DNA from: JBBQHM01 sp038323965
GTDB lineage: Bacteria; Verrucomicrobiota; Verrucomicrobiia; Chthoniobacterales; UBA10450
Assembly: GCA_038323965.1 (NCBI GenBank)
Contig: JBBQHM010000046.1
Location: forward strand, 1 to 15,784
Length of the DNA: 15,784 bases
Direction of reading: 5' to 3'
This document shows positions 8,047 through 14,269 of this stretch, piece by piece. The notes below the pieces were generated by a model that worked only from the letters and a program-made list of their open reading frames with translations, was not told the origin of the DNA and made no database searches. The number at the start of each line of letters is the position of its first letter. Positions within the stretch are counted from its first letter, which is position 1. A program made the translations under genes and the position numbers.

Positions 8047-8644
8047 AAACATCCCTCAACAAATTCTGCAGCTTTTTACGTGCGTAGAAGAGTCGCGACA
8101 TCACGGTGCCGATCGAGCAACCAAGACTCTCGGCGATTTCGTGATATTGCATGTCTTCAGTTTCCTTCATTAAAACGACAGCGCGATGTTCCGGCGATAA
8201 TTGCGAGATCGCCTTGTCGATCCGGGCGCGAATTTCTCCATGTTCCATGTGCTCGTGCGGCATCGCTTCCGCGCGTGGCAGCGTCTTGGAGGCAGGATCC
8301 ACTTCCTTTAACTGCACCGCGTCATCGAATTCCGTTCCGCCGCCTTTGACCTGCTTCTTTCGAAGCCAGTCGATGGTGACGTTCATCACGATCCGATACA
8401 TCCAGGTGTAGAACGAGCTTTTGCCTTGGAAGCGGCCGATCGACTTCCATGCCTTCACAAAGCTGTCCTGGGCCAGATCCCAGGCGTCCTGCTCGTTGTG
8501 AACCATGTTGTAAATCATGCCAAAAATCCTTGTTCGGTAACGAGTGACCAACTCATCGAATGCAGCCGTCTCGCCTGCCTGACACCGCTTAATCAGGTCA
8601 AACTCGGATACATCGGCTTGGGCCGGAGTCGCTTCCGTATGCAT
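8033..8644 (-). CDS. ECF (extracytoplasmic function) RNA polymerase sigma factor, RpoE-like
   Basis: Group 4 sigma-70 factor that would direct RNA polymerase to a stress or envelope regulon. Seen: 203 residues. The sigma-2 region at about 15-98 includes the core-binding DAWDLAQDSFVKAW (53-66) and the -10-recognising stretch FYTWMYRIVMNVTIDWLRKK (78-97). An acidic linker covers about 100-135. Sigma-4 at about 138-196 has the helix-turn-helix YHEIAESLGCSIGTVMSRLF (167-186) followed by YARKKL. No extra C-terminal domain is present. The start is the ATG at 8644; no clear Shine-Dalgarno is seen. The next gene overlaps it and encodes a TM anti-sigma factor, which fits control by release from the membrane. 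A self-activated promoter could not be identified, and the gene may be read from the rlmN promoter 1.8 kb upstream. Confidence 0.95.
   Translation of the reverse strand: MHTEATPAQADVSEFDLIKRCQAGETAAFDELVTRYRTRIFGMIYNMVHNEQDAWDLAQDSFVKAWKSIGRFQGKSSFYTWMYRIVMNVTIDWLRKKQVKGGGTEFDDAVQLKEVDPASKTLPRAEAMPHEHMEHGEIRARIDKAISQLSPEHRAVVLMKETEDMQYHEIAESLGCSIGTVMSRLFYARKKLQNLLRDVYENV
8053..8057 (-). promoter_or_regulatory. Ribosome binding site deciding the anti-sigma start
   Basis: GAGGG on the minus strand, inside the sigma gene, lies six bases before the ATG at 8046 and none before the ATG at 8052. The spacing picks 8046 as the start. Confidence 0.6.
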
Positions 8645-8671
8645 AATTCGACGGACGGGGCGCTAATTCAT

Positions 8672-9322
8672 TCAACCCCGGAAGCCTTCAGAGCCGAAGC
8701 GCCGGCGCCACTCGCACCGGTAATCTCCGATCAGCGTAATAATACCGTCGCGCACTTGGAATAGACGTTGCAGCAGCACGGCATGTTCATCCTCTGAAAT
8801 CCGCTTCTCGGCAACCAGCGCCGTCGCGCCGTCCATGGAGAGGGTGATCGCGCGCAGAGCGCGCTTTAAGTACGCGATCGTCATTCCGATTTCATCCACG
8901 TCTTCGCCGCTTAACGCGGCTGCGAGTTTGGCGCTGGCGAGCGCCGCGTGGGTCGCCAGCTTCACTGCGGATGGTTCATTCTGGAGGTTGGTGTCGTCGT
9001 CGAAAAGCTTGTCGATCCAAATCGTCAACGCGAAGGCGGCTCGGTACAAAGCGTGTTCCTCAAAAGTCGCGTCCGGGCCCTCGCGAGGAATTTCACCGCT
9101 CTCTTCATCCAGCAGTGCGTCGACTTCCGACGTCCAATCCTTGCCATCGAGCAACTGTGTCCAACCCATTTCGCGCGCGATGATCTGGTCGCGATTTGGA
9201 TCATCGAGATACTTCTCGAGCAGCTCCATATACTTCTCCGTTTTGTGGTCCTGCTGCTGGAGAAATCGTTCCCATTCGTATTCGTCCCAAGCGCCGTCCG
9301 GCTCGTGATCGAAGTCGGCCAT
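8672..9322 (-). CDS. Hypothetical acidic helical protein between rlmN and the sigma gene
   Basis: Not recognised. Seen: 216 residues from the ATG at 9322 (MADFDHEPDG), with no signal peptide or TM. The N-terminal half is rich in D and E (DEYEWERFLQQQDHKTEKYM, 13-32; LDGKDWTSEVDALLDEESGE, 58-77). The C-terminal half is helical and alanine-rich (ALYRAAFALTIWIDKLF, 91-107; THAALASAKLAAALSG, 124-139), ending with YRCEWRRRFG. The frame stays open to 9634, but that part lies inside rlmN and is a shadow, so the start after rlmN's stop (40-base gap) is used. No Shine-Dalgarno is seen. It is probably a soluble helical-bundle cytoplasmic protein co-transcribed with its neighbours. Function unknown. Confidence 0.75.
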   Translation of the reverse strand: MADFDHEPDGAWDEYEWERFLQQQDHKTEKYMELLEKYLDDPNRDQIIAREMGWTQLLDGKDWTSEVDALLDEESGEIPREGPDATFEEHALYRAAFALTIWIDKLFDDDTNLQNEPSAVKLATHAALASAKLAAALSGEDVDEIGMTIAYLKRALRAITLSMDGATALVAEKRISEDEHAVLLQRLFQVRDGIITLIGDYRCEWRRRFGSEGFRG

Positions 9323-9362
9323 AAACGATTTAACGGCACGTAGCGCAGCCGCGCAAAAGGTT

Positions 9363-10439
9363 TCACGCATCTGCCGGCTGCATTGCGCGCGCGGTTTGCA
9401 GGCGCAATTGGCCGCAGGCAGCGGCGATGTCGTGTCCTTTTTCCCGCCGCAACGTCGCGGCGATCCCGCGTTCGCGCAGCACGGTGAGAAAACGCTCCTG
9501 CTGATATTCCGTTGGGCGGGACCAGTCGAGATCTTCCACGGTGTTATAGGGAATGAGATTAATTTTTGCCTCAAATTCCTGGGCGCGTTTCGCCAGCTCG
9601 CGCGCCTGTTCCTCGGAATCGTTGACGTCGGCAATCAGGATGTACTCAAACGTGATGCGTTGTTTTTTGCGCGAGGTGTAATAGCGACAAGCGTCGAAAA
9701 GCAGATCGAGATTGTATTTGCGATTCACCGGCATAATCCGGTCGCGCACTTCATCGGTGGCTCCGTGCAAGGAGACGGCGAGACGAATTTGCAGCGGCTG
9801 GTCAGCCAGCTTTCGGATTTGCGGGACGAGACCGCTGGTTGAAACGGTGATGCGGCGCGCGCCAATGCCGATTCCCCATGGCGCGTTGATGATCTGGATC
9901 GCTCGCATCAGATTTTCATAGTTTGCGAACGGTTCCCCCATTCCCATGAAAACGATGTTGTCCACGTGTTCGCGGCTCTCGCGCTCGACGGCGATGATCT
10001 GTTCCACGATCTCATCGGCGCGCAGATTACGCTTCCAGCCATCCAGACCGCTTGCGCAAAATTTGCAGCCGTAGGCACAGCCCACCTGAGTTGAAACGCA
10101 AAGCGTGCGACGATCGGAATCAGACCCGTAAAGCGCCGGCGATGCCGGAATGAGAACCGCCTCGATCAGATTTCCGTCGTGCAGCTGGAAGAGAAACTTG
10201 CGCGTCGTGTCGGCCGATCCGAGCGCGCGGACGGTGGCCATTTCAGAGAAATCGAAAGTCTCGGCGAGCCGGATTCGAAGTGTCTGCGGCAAATTCAGCA
10301 TCTGGTCGAACGCGCGCGCACGTTTCTCGTAAATCCAGTTCACGATCTGCTTATCGCGATACGAGGGTTCGCCCGCAGATCGCATCCACTTGGAGATCTC
10401 CTCCAGCGAAAGAGATTTGATGGGGGTTTTCTCCGTCAC
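9363..10439 (-). CDS. rlmN: Dual-specificity 23S rRNA A2503 / tRNA A37 C2-methyltransferase RlmN
   Basis: Radical-SAM enzyme that makes 2-methyladenosine at 23S rRNA position 2503 and tRNA position 37. Seen, counting 358 residues from GTG 10439: an N-terminal helical accessory domain containing SLEEISKWMRSAGEP, the radical-SAM cluster cysteines in CAYGCKFC (C121, C125, C128), the SAM-binding GMGEP (166-170) and HGATDEVRDRIMPVN. The two family-specific catalytic cysteines are C114 (TLCVSTQ) and C342 (AACGQLR). All key residues are present, and the presence of both catalytic cysteines with this motif set supports RlmN. The same fold also includes Cfr, but nothing here suggests resistance. A TTG at 10484 would give 373 residues. 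GTG 10439 is preferred because it has GGGGAG 11 bases upstream and the candidate -10 box at 10493-10498 leaves almost no leader for the TTG. It is the first gene of the minus-strand run. Confidence 0.93.
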   Translation of the reverse strand: MTEKTPIKSLSLEEISKWMRSAGEPSYRDKQIVNWIYEKRARAFDQMLNLPQTLRIRLAETFDFSEMATVRALGSADTTRKFLFQLHDGNLIEAVLIPASPALYGSDSDRRTLCVSTQVGCAYGCKFCASGLDGWKRNLRADEIVEQIIAVERESREHVDNIVFMGMGEPFANYENLMRAIQIINAPWGIGIGARRITVSTSGLVPQIRKLADQPLQIRLAVSLHGATDEVRDRIMPVNRKYNLDLLFDACRYYTSRKKQRITFEYILIADVNDSEEQARELAKRAQEFEAKINLIPYNTVEDLDWSRPTEYQQERFLTVLRERGIAATLRREKGHDIAAACGQLRLQTARAMQPADA

Positions 10440-10492
10440 GTGGGAAGTTACTCCCCGCGGGCGCTGGGGCAATCTGAGCGCCAACTCGTTGA

Positions 10493-10498
10493 ATTATA
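10493..10498 (-). promoter_or_regulatory. Candidate -10 box for rlmN (and the downstream operon)
   Basis: A perfect TATAAT on the minus strand, about 54 bases before the chosen GTG start. No good -35 hexamer was found at normal spacing, so the assignment rests on the -10 alone. Confidence 0.35.
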
Positions 10499-10500
10499 AC
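10495..10500 (+). promoter_or_regulatory. Candidate -10 box for the small lipoprotein gene
   Basis: TATAAC (5/6 match) on the plus strand, 33 bases before the lipoprotein ATG and overlapping the minus-strand TATAAT. No convincing -35 hexamer is seen. Confidence 0.3.
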
Positions 10501-10533
10501 TTGAATGGTCGAGACGACGCGGAACTGTCTCGC

Positions 10534-10716
10534 ATGTTTATGAGGGCTGTATTGGCAATTGCGATGGGCGCTTTGATGTTCGGGATGTTTGGTTGCGCCA
10601 GCGATGACACCGGCAGCACAACGACAACTTCCAACTCTGAGCCGGTGGCAGGGGCGGCCCCCGGCGGCGGGATTGAGCCTTCAATTCATGGCACGTCGCC
10701 CGGCGTGAAGTGGTAG
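10534..10716 (+). CDS. Small lipoprotein of unknown function
   Basis: A 60-residue precursor. Seen: a signal peptide MFMRAVLAIAMGALMFGMFG followed by C21, with the lipobox-like MFGC. After lipidation a 40-residue mature chain would remain. It starts ASDDTGSTT, is rich in Ser, Thr and Gly, and ends GGGIEPSIHGTSPGVKW. An Ala follows the Cys, which does not fit inner-membrane retention by the E. coli Asp+2 rule, so the outer membrane is likely. The open frame runs further upstream to 10390 but overlaps rlmN. ATG 10534 (or 10540) is chosen because it directly begins the signal peptide. It is followed after 13 bases by the Mpv17-like gene. No known family is recognised. Confidence 0.7.
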   Translation: MFMRAVLAIAMGALMFGMFGCASDDTGSTTTTSNSEPVAGAAPGGGIEPSIHGTSPGVKW

Positions 10717-10729
10717 GTCGCTCGCGCAT

Positions 10730-11452
10730 GTGAGCAGGTCGCGCGCGCCGTGGGCGATCGGGTGGGAGGCGGCAAAGGCGAACGCGGTCCCGGCGTTCGT
10801 GCTGCAGGCGTTCATGCTCGCCGTCTTGCTCGGCTATTATTTTCATCCGCCCACCGCGGCTACGCTCAACGCGCTCGCGCAGTACAAAGAGCGCCACCTT
10901 TGGGCATTCGTAATCGTCGCTTCCATCATCGTCGGAGCCGTCGTGCCCGAGATTTTCGCGATTCTTTTTTTTCAGAAAGGCCAAATTCGAAAACAGAACG
11001 GCCGCAACTTTCTCTTCAACGCCCCCTTTTGGGCGCTCGACGGCGTGCTGGTGAATGTGATGTATACCGGACTTGCAGCATGGCTTGGCGACAAGACGAC
11101 CTTCGGCGTTGTCGCGGTGAAAATTCTGGTGGATCAGCTTGGCTACAACCCATTTTACGCGGCACCCTCCGAGGTATGGGCATACGCGTGGAAACATCAC
11201 GGCTACTCCTTTGCGAAACTGCGGCCGCTCCTGACCTGGGAGTACTATAAAGAGCACTCGTTGCCGGTGTTGGTGGCGACATGGGCGGTCTGGATTCCGA
11301 TCATGGCAATGATTTATTCGTTGCCGTTTGCGCTGCAGTTCCCATTGTTCGCGATCGCACTCGCTTTCTGGGTGCTGATGATCACCTACATGACCAATAG
11401 TTTTGCTGAAAAACATCAGGCGCCGCCACTGGAGATTCCTGTTTCGGAATGA
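10730..11452 (+). CDS. Multi-spanning membrane protein resembling Mpv17/PMP22 family
   Basis: Predicted inner-membrane protein of 240 residues. Seen: hydrophobic segments at about 20-38, 57-82, 100-118, 125-146, 177-198 and 203-222. KILVDQLGYNPFYAAP (131-146) strongly recalls the K.L.DQ...AP core of Mpv17/PMP22 proteins. The following region of about 75 residues, with YYKEHSLPVLVATWAVWIP and a final membrane pair, parallels the family's C-terminal W..WP...NF segment, although the NF part is not conserved. The family is best known from mitochondria and peroxisomes, with bacterial relatives, where channel activity has been proposed. The start is GTG 10730, the only sensible one near the preceding stop; no Shine-Dalgarno is seen. 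The last four bases (ATGA) overlap the next gene. The family call is from motif memory, hence moderate. Confidence 0.68.
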   Translation: MSRSRAPWAIGWEAAKANAVPAFVLQAFMLAVLLGYYFHPPTAATLNALAQYKERHLWAFVIVASIIVGAVVPEIFAILFFQKGQIRKQNGRNFLFNAPFWALDGVLVNVMYTGLAAWLGDKTTFGVVAVKILVDQLGYNPFYAAPSEVWAYAWKHHGYSFAKLRPLLTWEYYKEHSLPVLVATWAVWIPIMAMIYSLPFALQFPLFAIALAFWVLMITYMTNSFAEKHQAPPLEIPVSE

Positions 11453-11967
11453 GACCGCACGAACTCTTCGAGAAGATTTCGCCGCAGCTGGCGACTGCTA
11501 TTTTTTCCGCGCTGCGCTCTGCACAAAACGCGACCTACAAAGCCGCAATTCAAGGTCTGGCGAATCAACGAAATTTGCGGCCCGTTTTTGTGGAACGAAA
11601 GCCCGCCCCGGAGCGTCACACGTGGATGAAGGCGGCGCTTGCGCGCAAGATCAGCGACGCAATTGGCGAGCATTTGATCCAGGCGTGGCTGCTGGGTTCG
11701 CAAAAACAAATGCTCTGCGATTTTCTGGATTCGTTAGGCATCGAGCACAGCGAAGATGGCACCGTCGAAAAAGTGCCGGAGTCCCCCAGCCGCGAGAAGC
11801 TGGCAGCGGCTGTGACCGAGTTACTGGCGAAATATCCGGCAGAAGCTGTCGCCGTTTACCTACAGGCTTTTCGCGGAATGGACGCCGAATCCGATTGGCC
11901 GGCGCTGCGGGAAATGCTGGAGACGGATCCGCGGCTCAAACTCGGCGACGCAACGCCGTCATCCTGA
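11449..11967 (+). CDS. Hypothetical helical protein, translationally coupled to the Mpv17-like gene
   Basis: Not recognised. Seen: 172 residues with no signal peptide or TM. Predicted helices lie at about 4-40 (RPHELFEKISPQLATAIFSA), 56-100 and 114-162. Charged and polar residues are mixed throughout, as in a soluble cytoplasmic protein. A pattern of ...HTWMKAALARKISDAIG... (57-73) followed by HLIQAWLLGSQKQMLCDFLD (75-94) might be a compact helical domain. The ATG overlaps the stop of the Mpv17-like gene as ATGA, so the two are coupled and probably function together. The last residues (SS) and the stop codon are encoded by the left arm of the palindromic repeat, so the ancestral C-terminus may have been different. 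Confidence 0.75.
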   Translation: MRPHELFEKISPQLATAIFSALRSAQNATYKAAIQGLANQRNLRPVFVERKPAPERHTWMKAALARKISDAIGEHLIQAWLLGSQKQMLCDFLDSLGIEHSEDGTVEKVPESPSREKLAAAVTELLAKYPAEAVAVYLQAFRGMDAESDWPALREMLETDPRLKLGDATPSS

Positions 11968-12063
11968 GCGCAGCGCAGCGCAGTCGAAGGACGCCGCCGC
12001 GCTACGAGCAAGCCACATTTCACCGGGCGCTGCGGGGTCCCTCGGCTGCGCTCGGGATGACGG
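11956..12063 (+). repeat. Palindromic dispersed repeat (REP/MITE-like), translating as VIPSAAEGPRSA on the minus strand
   Basis: The left arm 11956-11992 starts CCGTCATCCTGAGCGCAGC and ends CGAAGGAC. The right arm 12037-12063 reads GTCCCTCGG then CTGCGCTCGGGATGACGG. With a 10-base insertion in the left arm allowed for, 24 of 27 positions pair. The left arm holds three tandem copies of CGCAG (11969-11983), two more than the right arm, which accounts for the insertion. The spacer is about 44 bases. The GTCATCCTGAGC...GGGATGAC pattern is one I know as a widely dispersed repeat in soil bacterial genomes. Only one copy is in this window, so dispersal is from knowledge and not shown here. It lies between two convergent genes and could also fold as a bidirectional transcript-end hairpin. 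Confidence 0.75.
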
Positions 12064-12838
12064 ATGAGAAATGCATGAGCGCTTCGTGCACCCCTGCGCC
12101 ATACGCCCGCCGCGCGACGTACCCGCCCGCGTTTTCGACCATATCCTTGACGAGTCGAATTGCGTTCGCCGGGCATGCTGGCATGCCGGCAAAATGGCCG
12201 TCGAGCATTGAGAGATCGTTATAATGATCGCCCGCGGCAAAGATGTTTGCATGCGGCACATCGATGAGCCGCGCCAGTTCTGCCAGCGCCGCCCCCTTGT
12301 GATAATCGGAATGGCAAAAACGCAAATAAATCGTGTTGCGCTGATAATGAAATTTCGGCTGTTTCGCCCGCGCTTGGTCGATGAATTTTGTGATGCGCTC
12401 CATTTCTGCTTCGTCCGCTGCGATCAGACCTTCGACACCGTCCGCCTGGTAGATTAAGCGCGATTGCGTTTTTTGACTTACGAACTCGACGACTTCAGCG
12501 AGAACTGAGTCCTCTGCGGTGAAGAGTTCCGCGTGATCGCGGGCGCAGCGTTCGTTCCAATCGCCGAATGGCTCCCAGCGTTCTCCGCCATTTATCGATG
12601 GCCGGTAAACGTCGCGTTCGCTGGTGAGGATGTAATCAGGCTGGACTGGAAATTCAAAATCGAGCAGGCCTGACTCGAGCAATGCGACGGAGCGGCCGGT
12701 ATTGATCGCCCACGCCGCGCCTTCCTTTTGCAGATCCGCAATCAATTGCATGCAGAGCGGATCAAGCACCGGGTCGCTATCGTGCGCGACGAGCGTCCCA
12801 TCGAAGTCGGTGCTGATCAGGCGAATTTTACTGCTCAC
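12020..12838 (-). CDS. HAD superfamily (subfamily IIB, Cof-type) phosphatase
   Basis: Cytoplasmic Mg-dependent phosphohydrolase of 272 residues, probably acting on a sugar phosphate or other small metabolite. Seen: motif I DFDGT (D11 nucleophile, D13 acid/base), motif II NTGRS (T47), motif III K181 in HKGAAL and motif IV GDHYNDL (D204, D208). Between II and III is an alpha/beta cap at about 80-175, the IIB layout. All four motifs are intact. The start is GTG 12838, needed because motif I is only 10 residues in. An overlapping ATG just upstream is out of frame. The final residues SVIPSAAEGPRSAR (259-272) and the stop are encoded by the palindromic repeat and are not part of the conserved fold. 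It is divergent from the small helical gene at 12882, 43 bases away. Confidence 0.9.
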   Translation of the reverse strand: MSSKIRLISTDFDGTLVAHDSDPVLDPLCMQLIADLQKEGAAWAINTGRSVALLESGLLDFEFPVQPDYILTSERDVYRPSINGGERWEPFGDWNERCARDHAELFTAEDSVLAEVVEFVSQKTQSRLIYQADGVEGLIAADEAEMERITKFIDQARAKQPKFHYQRNTIYLRFCHSDYHKGAALAELARLIDVPHANIFAAGDHYNDLSMLDGHFAGMPACPANAIRLVKDMVENAGGYVARRAYGAGVHEALMHFSSVIPSAAEGPRSAR

Positions 12839-12881
12839 CCATTAACTTGATTTCGAAGCGGCAACGCGCAACGCTTTTCGC

Positions 12882-13169
12882 ATGAAATCCGCCTACGAGC
12901 TCGCGATGGAACGACTGCAGAAATCTGTGCCAACGGTTTCGCTGACGGACGACCAAAAAGCGCAGTTCGCCGAGATCGACTCCGTGCACAAAGCGAAAAT
13001 CGCTGAGCGCGAGTTATTCTTGAAGGGCGAAATCGCGAAAGCCCGCGCCAAAGGCGAGATGGGCGAAGCCGAAGAATTTCAGCGGCAGCTCACAATCGAT
13101 ATCCGCAGGCTCCAGGAGGATTGCGAGACGAAGAAGACGAAGTTGCGCGCGAATTTCGACGCTAGCTAA
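12882..13169 (+). CDS. Small charged helical (coiled-coil) protein, function unknown
   Basis: A 95-residue protein with no signal peptide, TM or cysteine cluster. Seen: a long amphipathic helix from about residue 22 to 90 (DDQKAQFAEIDSVHKAKIAE, then EIAKARAKGEMGEAEEFQRQ), very rich in K, E, A and R, consistent with a coiled coil or helical hairpin. It looks like a small conserved hypothetical protein; I recognise the general style but no named family. The start ATG 12882 lacks a clear Shine-Dalgarno. It is divergent from the HAD gene and convergent with the desaturase gene, and overlaps the end of the latter by eight bases (CTAGCTAA carries both stops). Confidence 0.7.
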   Translation: MKSAYELAMERLQKSVPTVSLTDDQKAQFAEIDSVHKAKIAERELFLKGEIAKARAKGEMGEAEEFQRQLTIDIRRLQEDCETKKTKLRANFDAS

Positions 13170-14124
13170 TGAGCTCCGCGGCTCCGGCAGGCGTGGATTT
13201 CCTGCGAGCGGGAAGGTTCGGATCCAAAAATCCGAGCATGTGCGCGTGCTCAATGACGCGAACTCCCTCGGCTTTCTGCTGCTCGGCGATCTGCTGTTGG
13301 AAATTCTCCATCTGCGTCCAATGCACTTTGGGACGGAAGTGATGTTCGGCGTGATAGCCGTTGTAGAAAAAGATCCAGTTATAGATCTTGCCGTAGCTGC
13401 TCACGCCCCACGCGATCGGTTTATCCGGATTGCCGCCGTAATGCCGGAAGTAACCGTTCAGGTAGCTGAAGCAATGGCCGAGATAAAAGAAGGGCAAAAA
13501 GAACAGCATGTAACGCCAGTTGATGAAGCCGATCGGTTTGGTCGGCACGACCAATGACATCGTCAGAAGCACAGCGATGAACACCGCGAGCTCAATGCTC
13601 CCCCAGCGTACTTCACTACTCCCGCGCTTGGCGAGTTCGCGTTTAATCGCGGCCGGGTTATCGCGGAAAAAGCTCAGGAAAATGTAGCTCCAGGGGTTCT
13701 CGGCTTCCCCGTCGTGCCCATGTTTGTAGATCGAAATCCAATCGATGGTTTCGCCCTCATGGTCGGGTACATCGGAATTCCCCTTGTGATGCTGCGTGTG
13801 CACGACGTCGTAGTATGTCTGCGAAAAACAGCAGGCGACCGACTCGACGACGCCGAACATCCGGTTCAGAAATTCCGACCTGAAGAACGGGTTGTGAATG
13901 AAGTTGTGCGAAACGCCGTTCACATTCGCATTGATCATCAACGCGTAGACGAAGCCCATGATCAGCATCAGCCAGAGCGGCGTGACGGGGAACAGGAAAT
14001 ACATCGCGAAGAAGTAGGCGAGGTGGAAAAAGCCAGCCAGCATCGGCAGCGAATCCCAGCGCGTGAAAGCGAAAAGGCGGGAATTTGTGGTAACGCGATC
14101 GACGCGAATAACTTCGTTGTTCAT
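13162..14124 (-). CDS. Membrane fatty acid desaturase-type di-iron protein
   Basis: Integral membrane di-iron enzyme of the fatty acid desaturase/hydroxylase superfamily, likely introducing a double bond or hydroxyl into a lipid acyl chain. Seen: 320 residues from ATG 14124, with three histidine boxes: H73NFIH77 (HxxxH), H109TQHH113 (HxxHH) and H258AEHH262 (HxxHH). Hydrophobic pairs lie at about 28-65 and 178-222 around them. The frame is open to 14349, but that upstream part crosses the divergent promoter region and the start of the next gene, so it is not used. The region HLAYFFAMYFLFPVTPLWLM (34-53) is the first hairpin. The C-terminal tail, about 305-320, is polar. The exact substrate (acyl-lipid, acyl-CoA or carotenoid) is not decidable from these motifs. 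The gene is a single transcription unit. Confidence 0.88.
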   Translation of the reverse strand: MNNEVIRVDRVTTNSRLFAFTRWDSLPMLAGFFHLAYFFAMYFLFPVTPLWLMLIMGFVYALMINANVNGVSHNFIHNPFFRSEFLNRMFGVVESVACCFSQTYYDVVHTQHHKGNSDVPDHEGETIDWISIYKHGHDGEAENPWSYIFLSFFRDNPAAIKRELAKRGSSEVRWGSIELAVFIAVLLTMSLVVPTKPIGFINWRYMLFFLPFFYLGHCFSYLNGYFRHYGGNPDKPIAWGVSSYGKIYNWIFFYNGYHAEHHFRPKVHWTQMENFQQQIAEQQKAEGVRVIEHAHMLGFLDPNLPARRKSTPAGAAELIS

Positions 14125-14148
14125 GAGGGGCGGGGAATAGACTGGGCT

Positions 14149-14178
14149 ATTATTCACCAAACGGCGGGCTGAATGCAA
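14149..14178 (-). promoter_or_regulatory. Candidate sigma-70 promoter of the desaturase gene
   Basis: Minus strand: TTGCAT (14173-14178), an 18-base spacer, then AATAAT (14149-14154, 5/6 match). Predicted transcription would start near 14142, giving a leader of about 18 bases before ATG 14124. Confidence 0.4.
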
Positions 14179-14269
14179 GTGTAGGGCGGTCGTCTGGTTT
14201 GACTCTTGCTTCGTTCGTCCTCGAAACTCTCTCCCGTTGGAAGTCGTACACGCCAAAACCGAGCGGTCG

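Noticed and set aside
9323..9634. N-terminal extension of the acidic hypothetical protein into rlmN
   Set aside because: This part is an out-of-frame reading of the conserved rlmN C-terminus. The ATG at 9322 lies just past the rlmN stop.
10538..11416. A 292-codon minus-strand frame opposite the lipoprotein and Mpv17-like genes
   Set aside because: It reads as a very charged, His/Arg-rich chain, which is what the complement of a hydrophobic membrane gene gives. The plus-strand frame has clear TM segments and coupled neighbours.
11403..12224. A 273-codon plus-strand frame across the hypothetical gene, the repeat and the HAD gene
   Set aside because: It crosses three unrelated elements and is Arg/Gly-rich with no domain. 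It is a GC-driven shadow frame.
13714..14172. A 152-codon plus-strand frame opposite the desaturase gene
   Set aside because: Antisense shadow; the desaturase frame carries all three histidine boxes.
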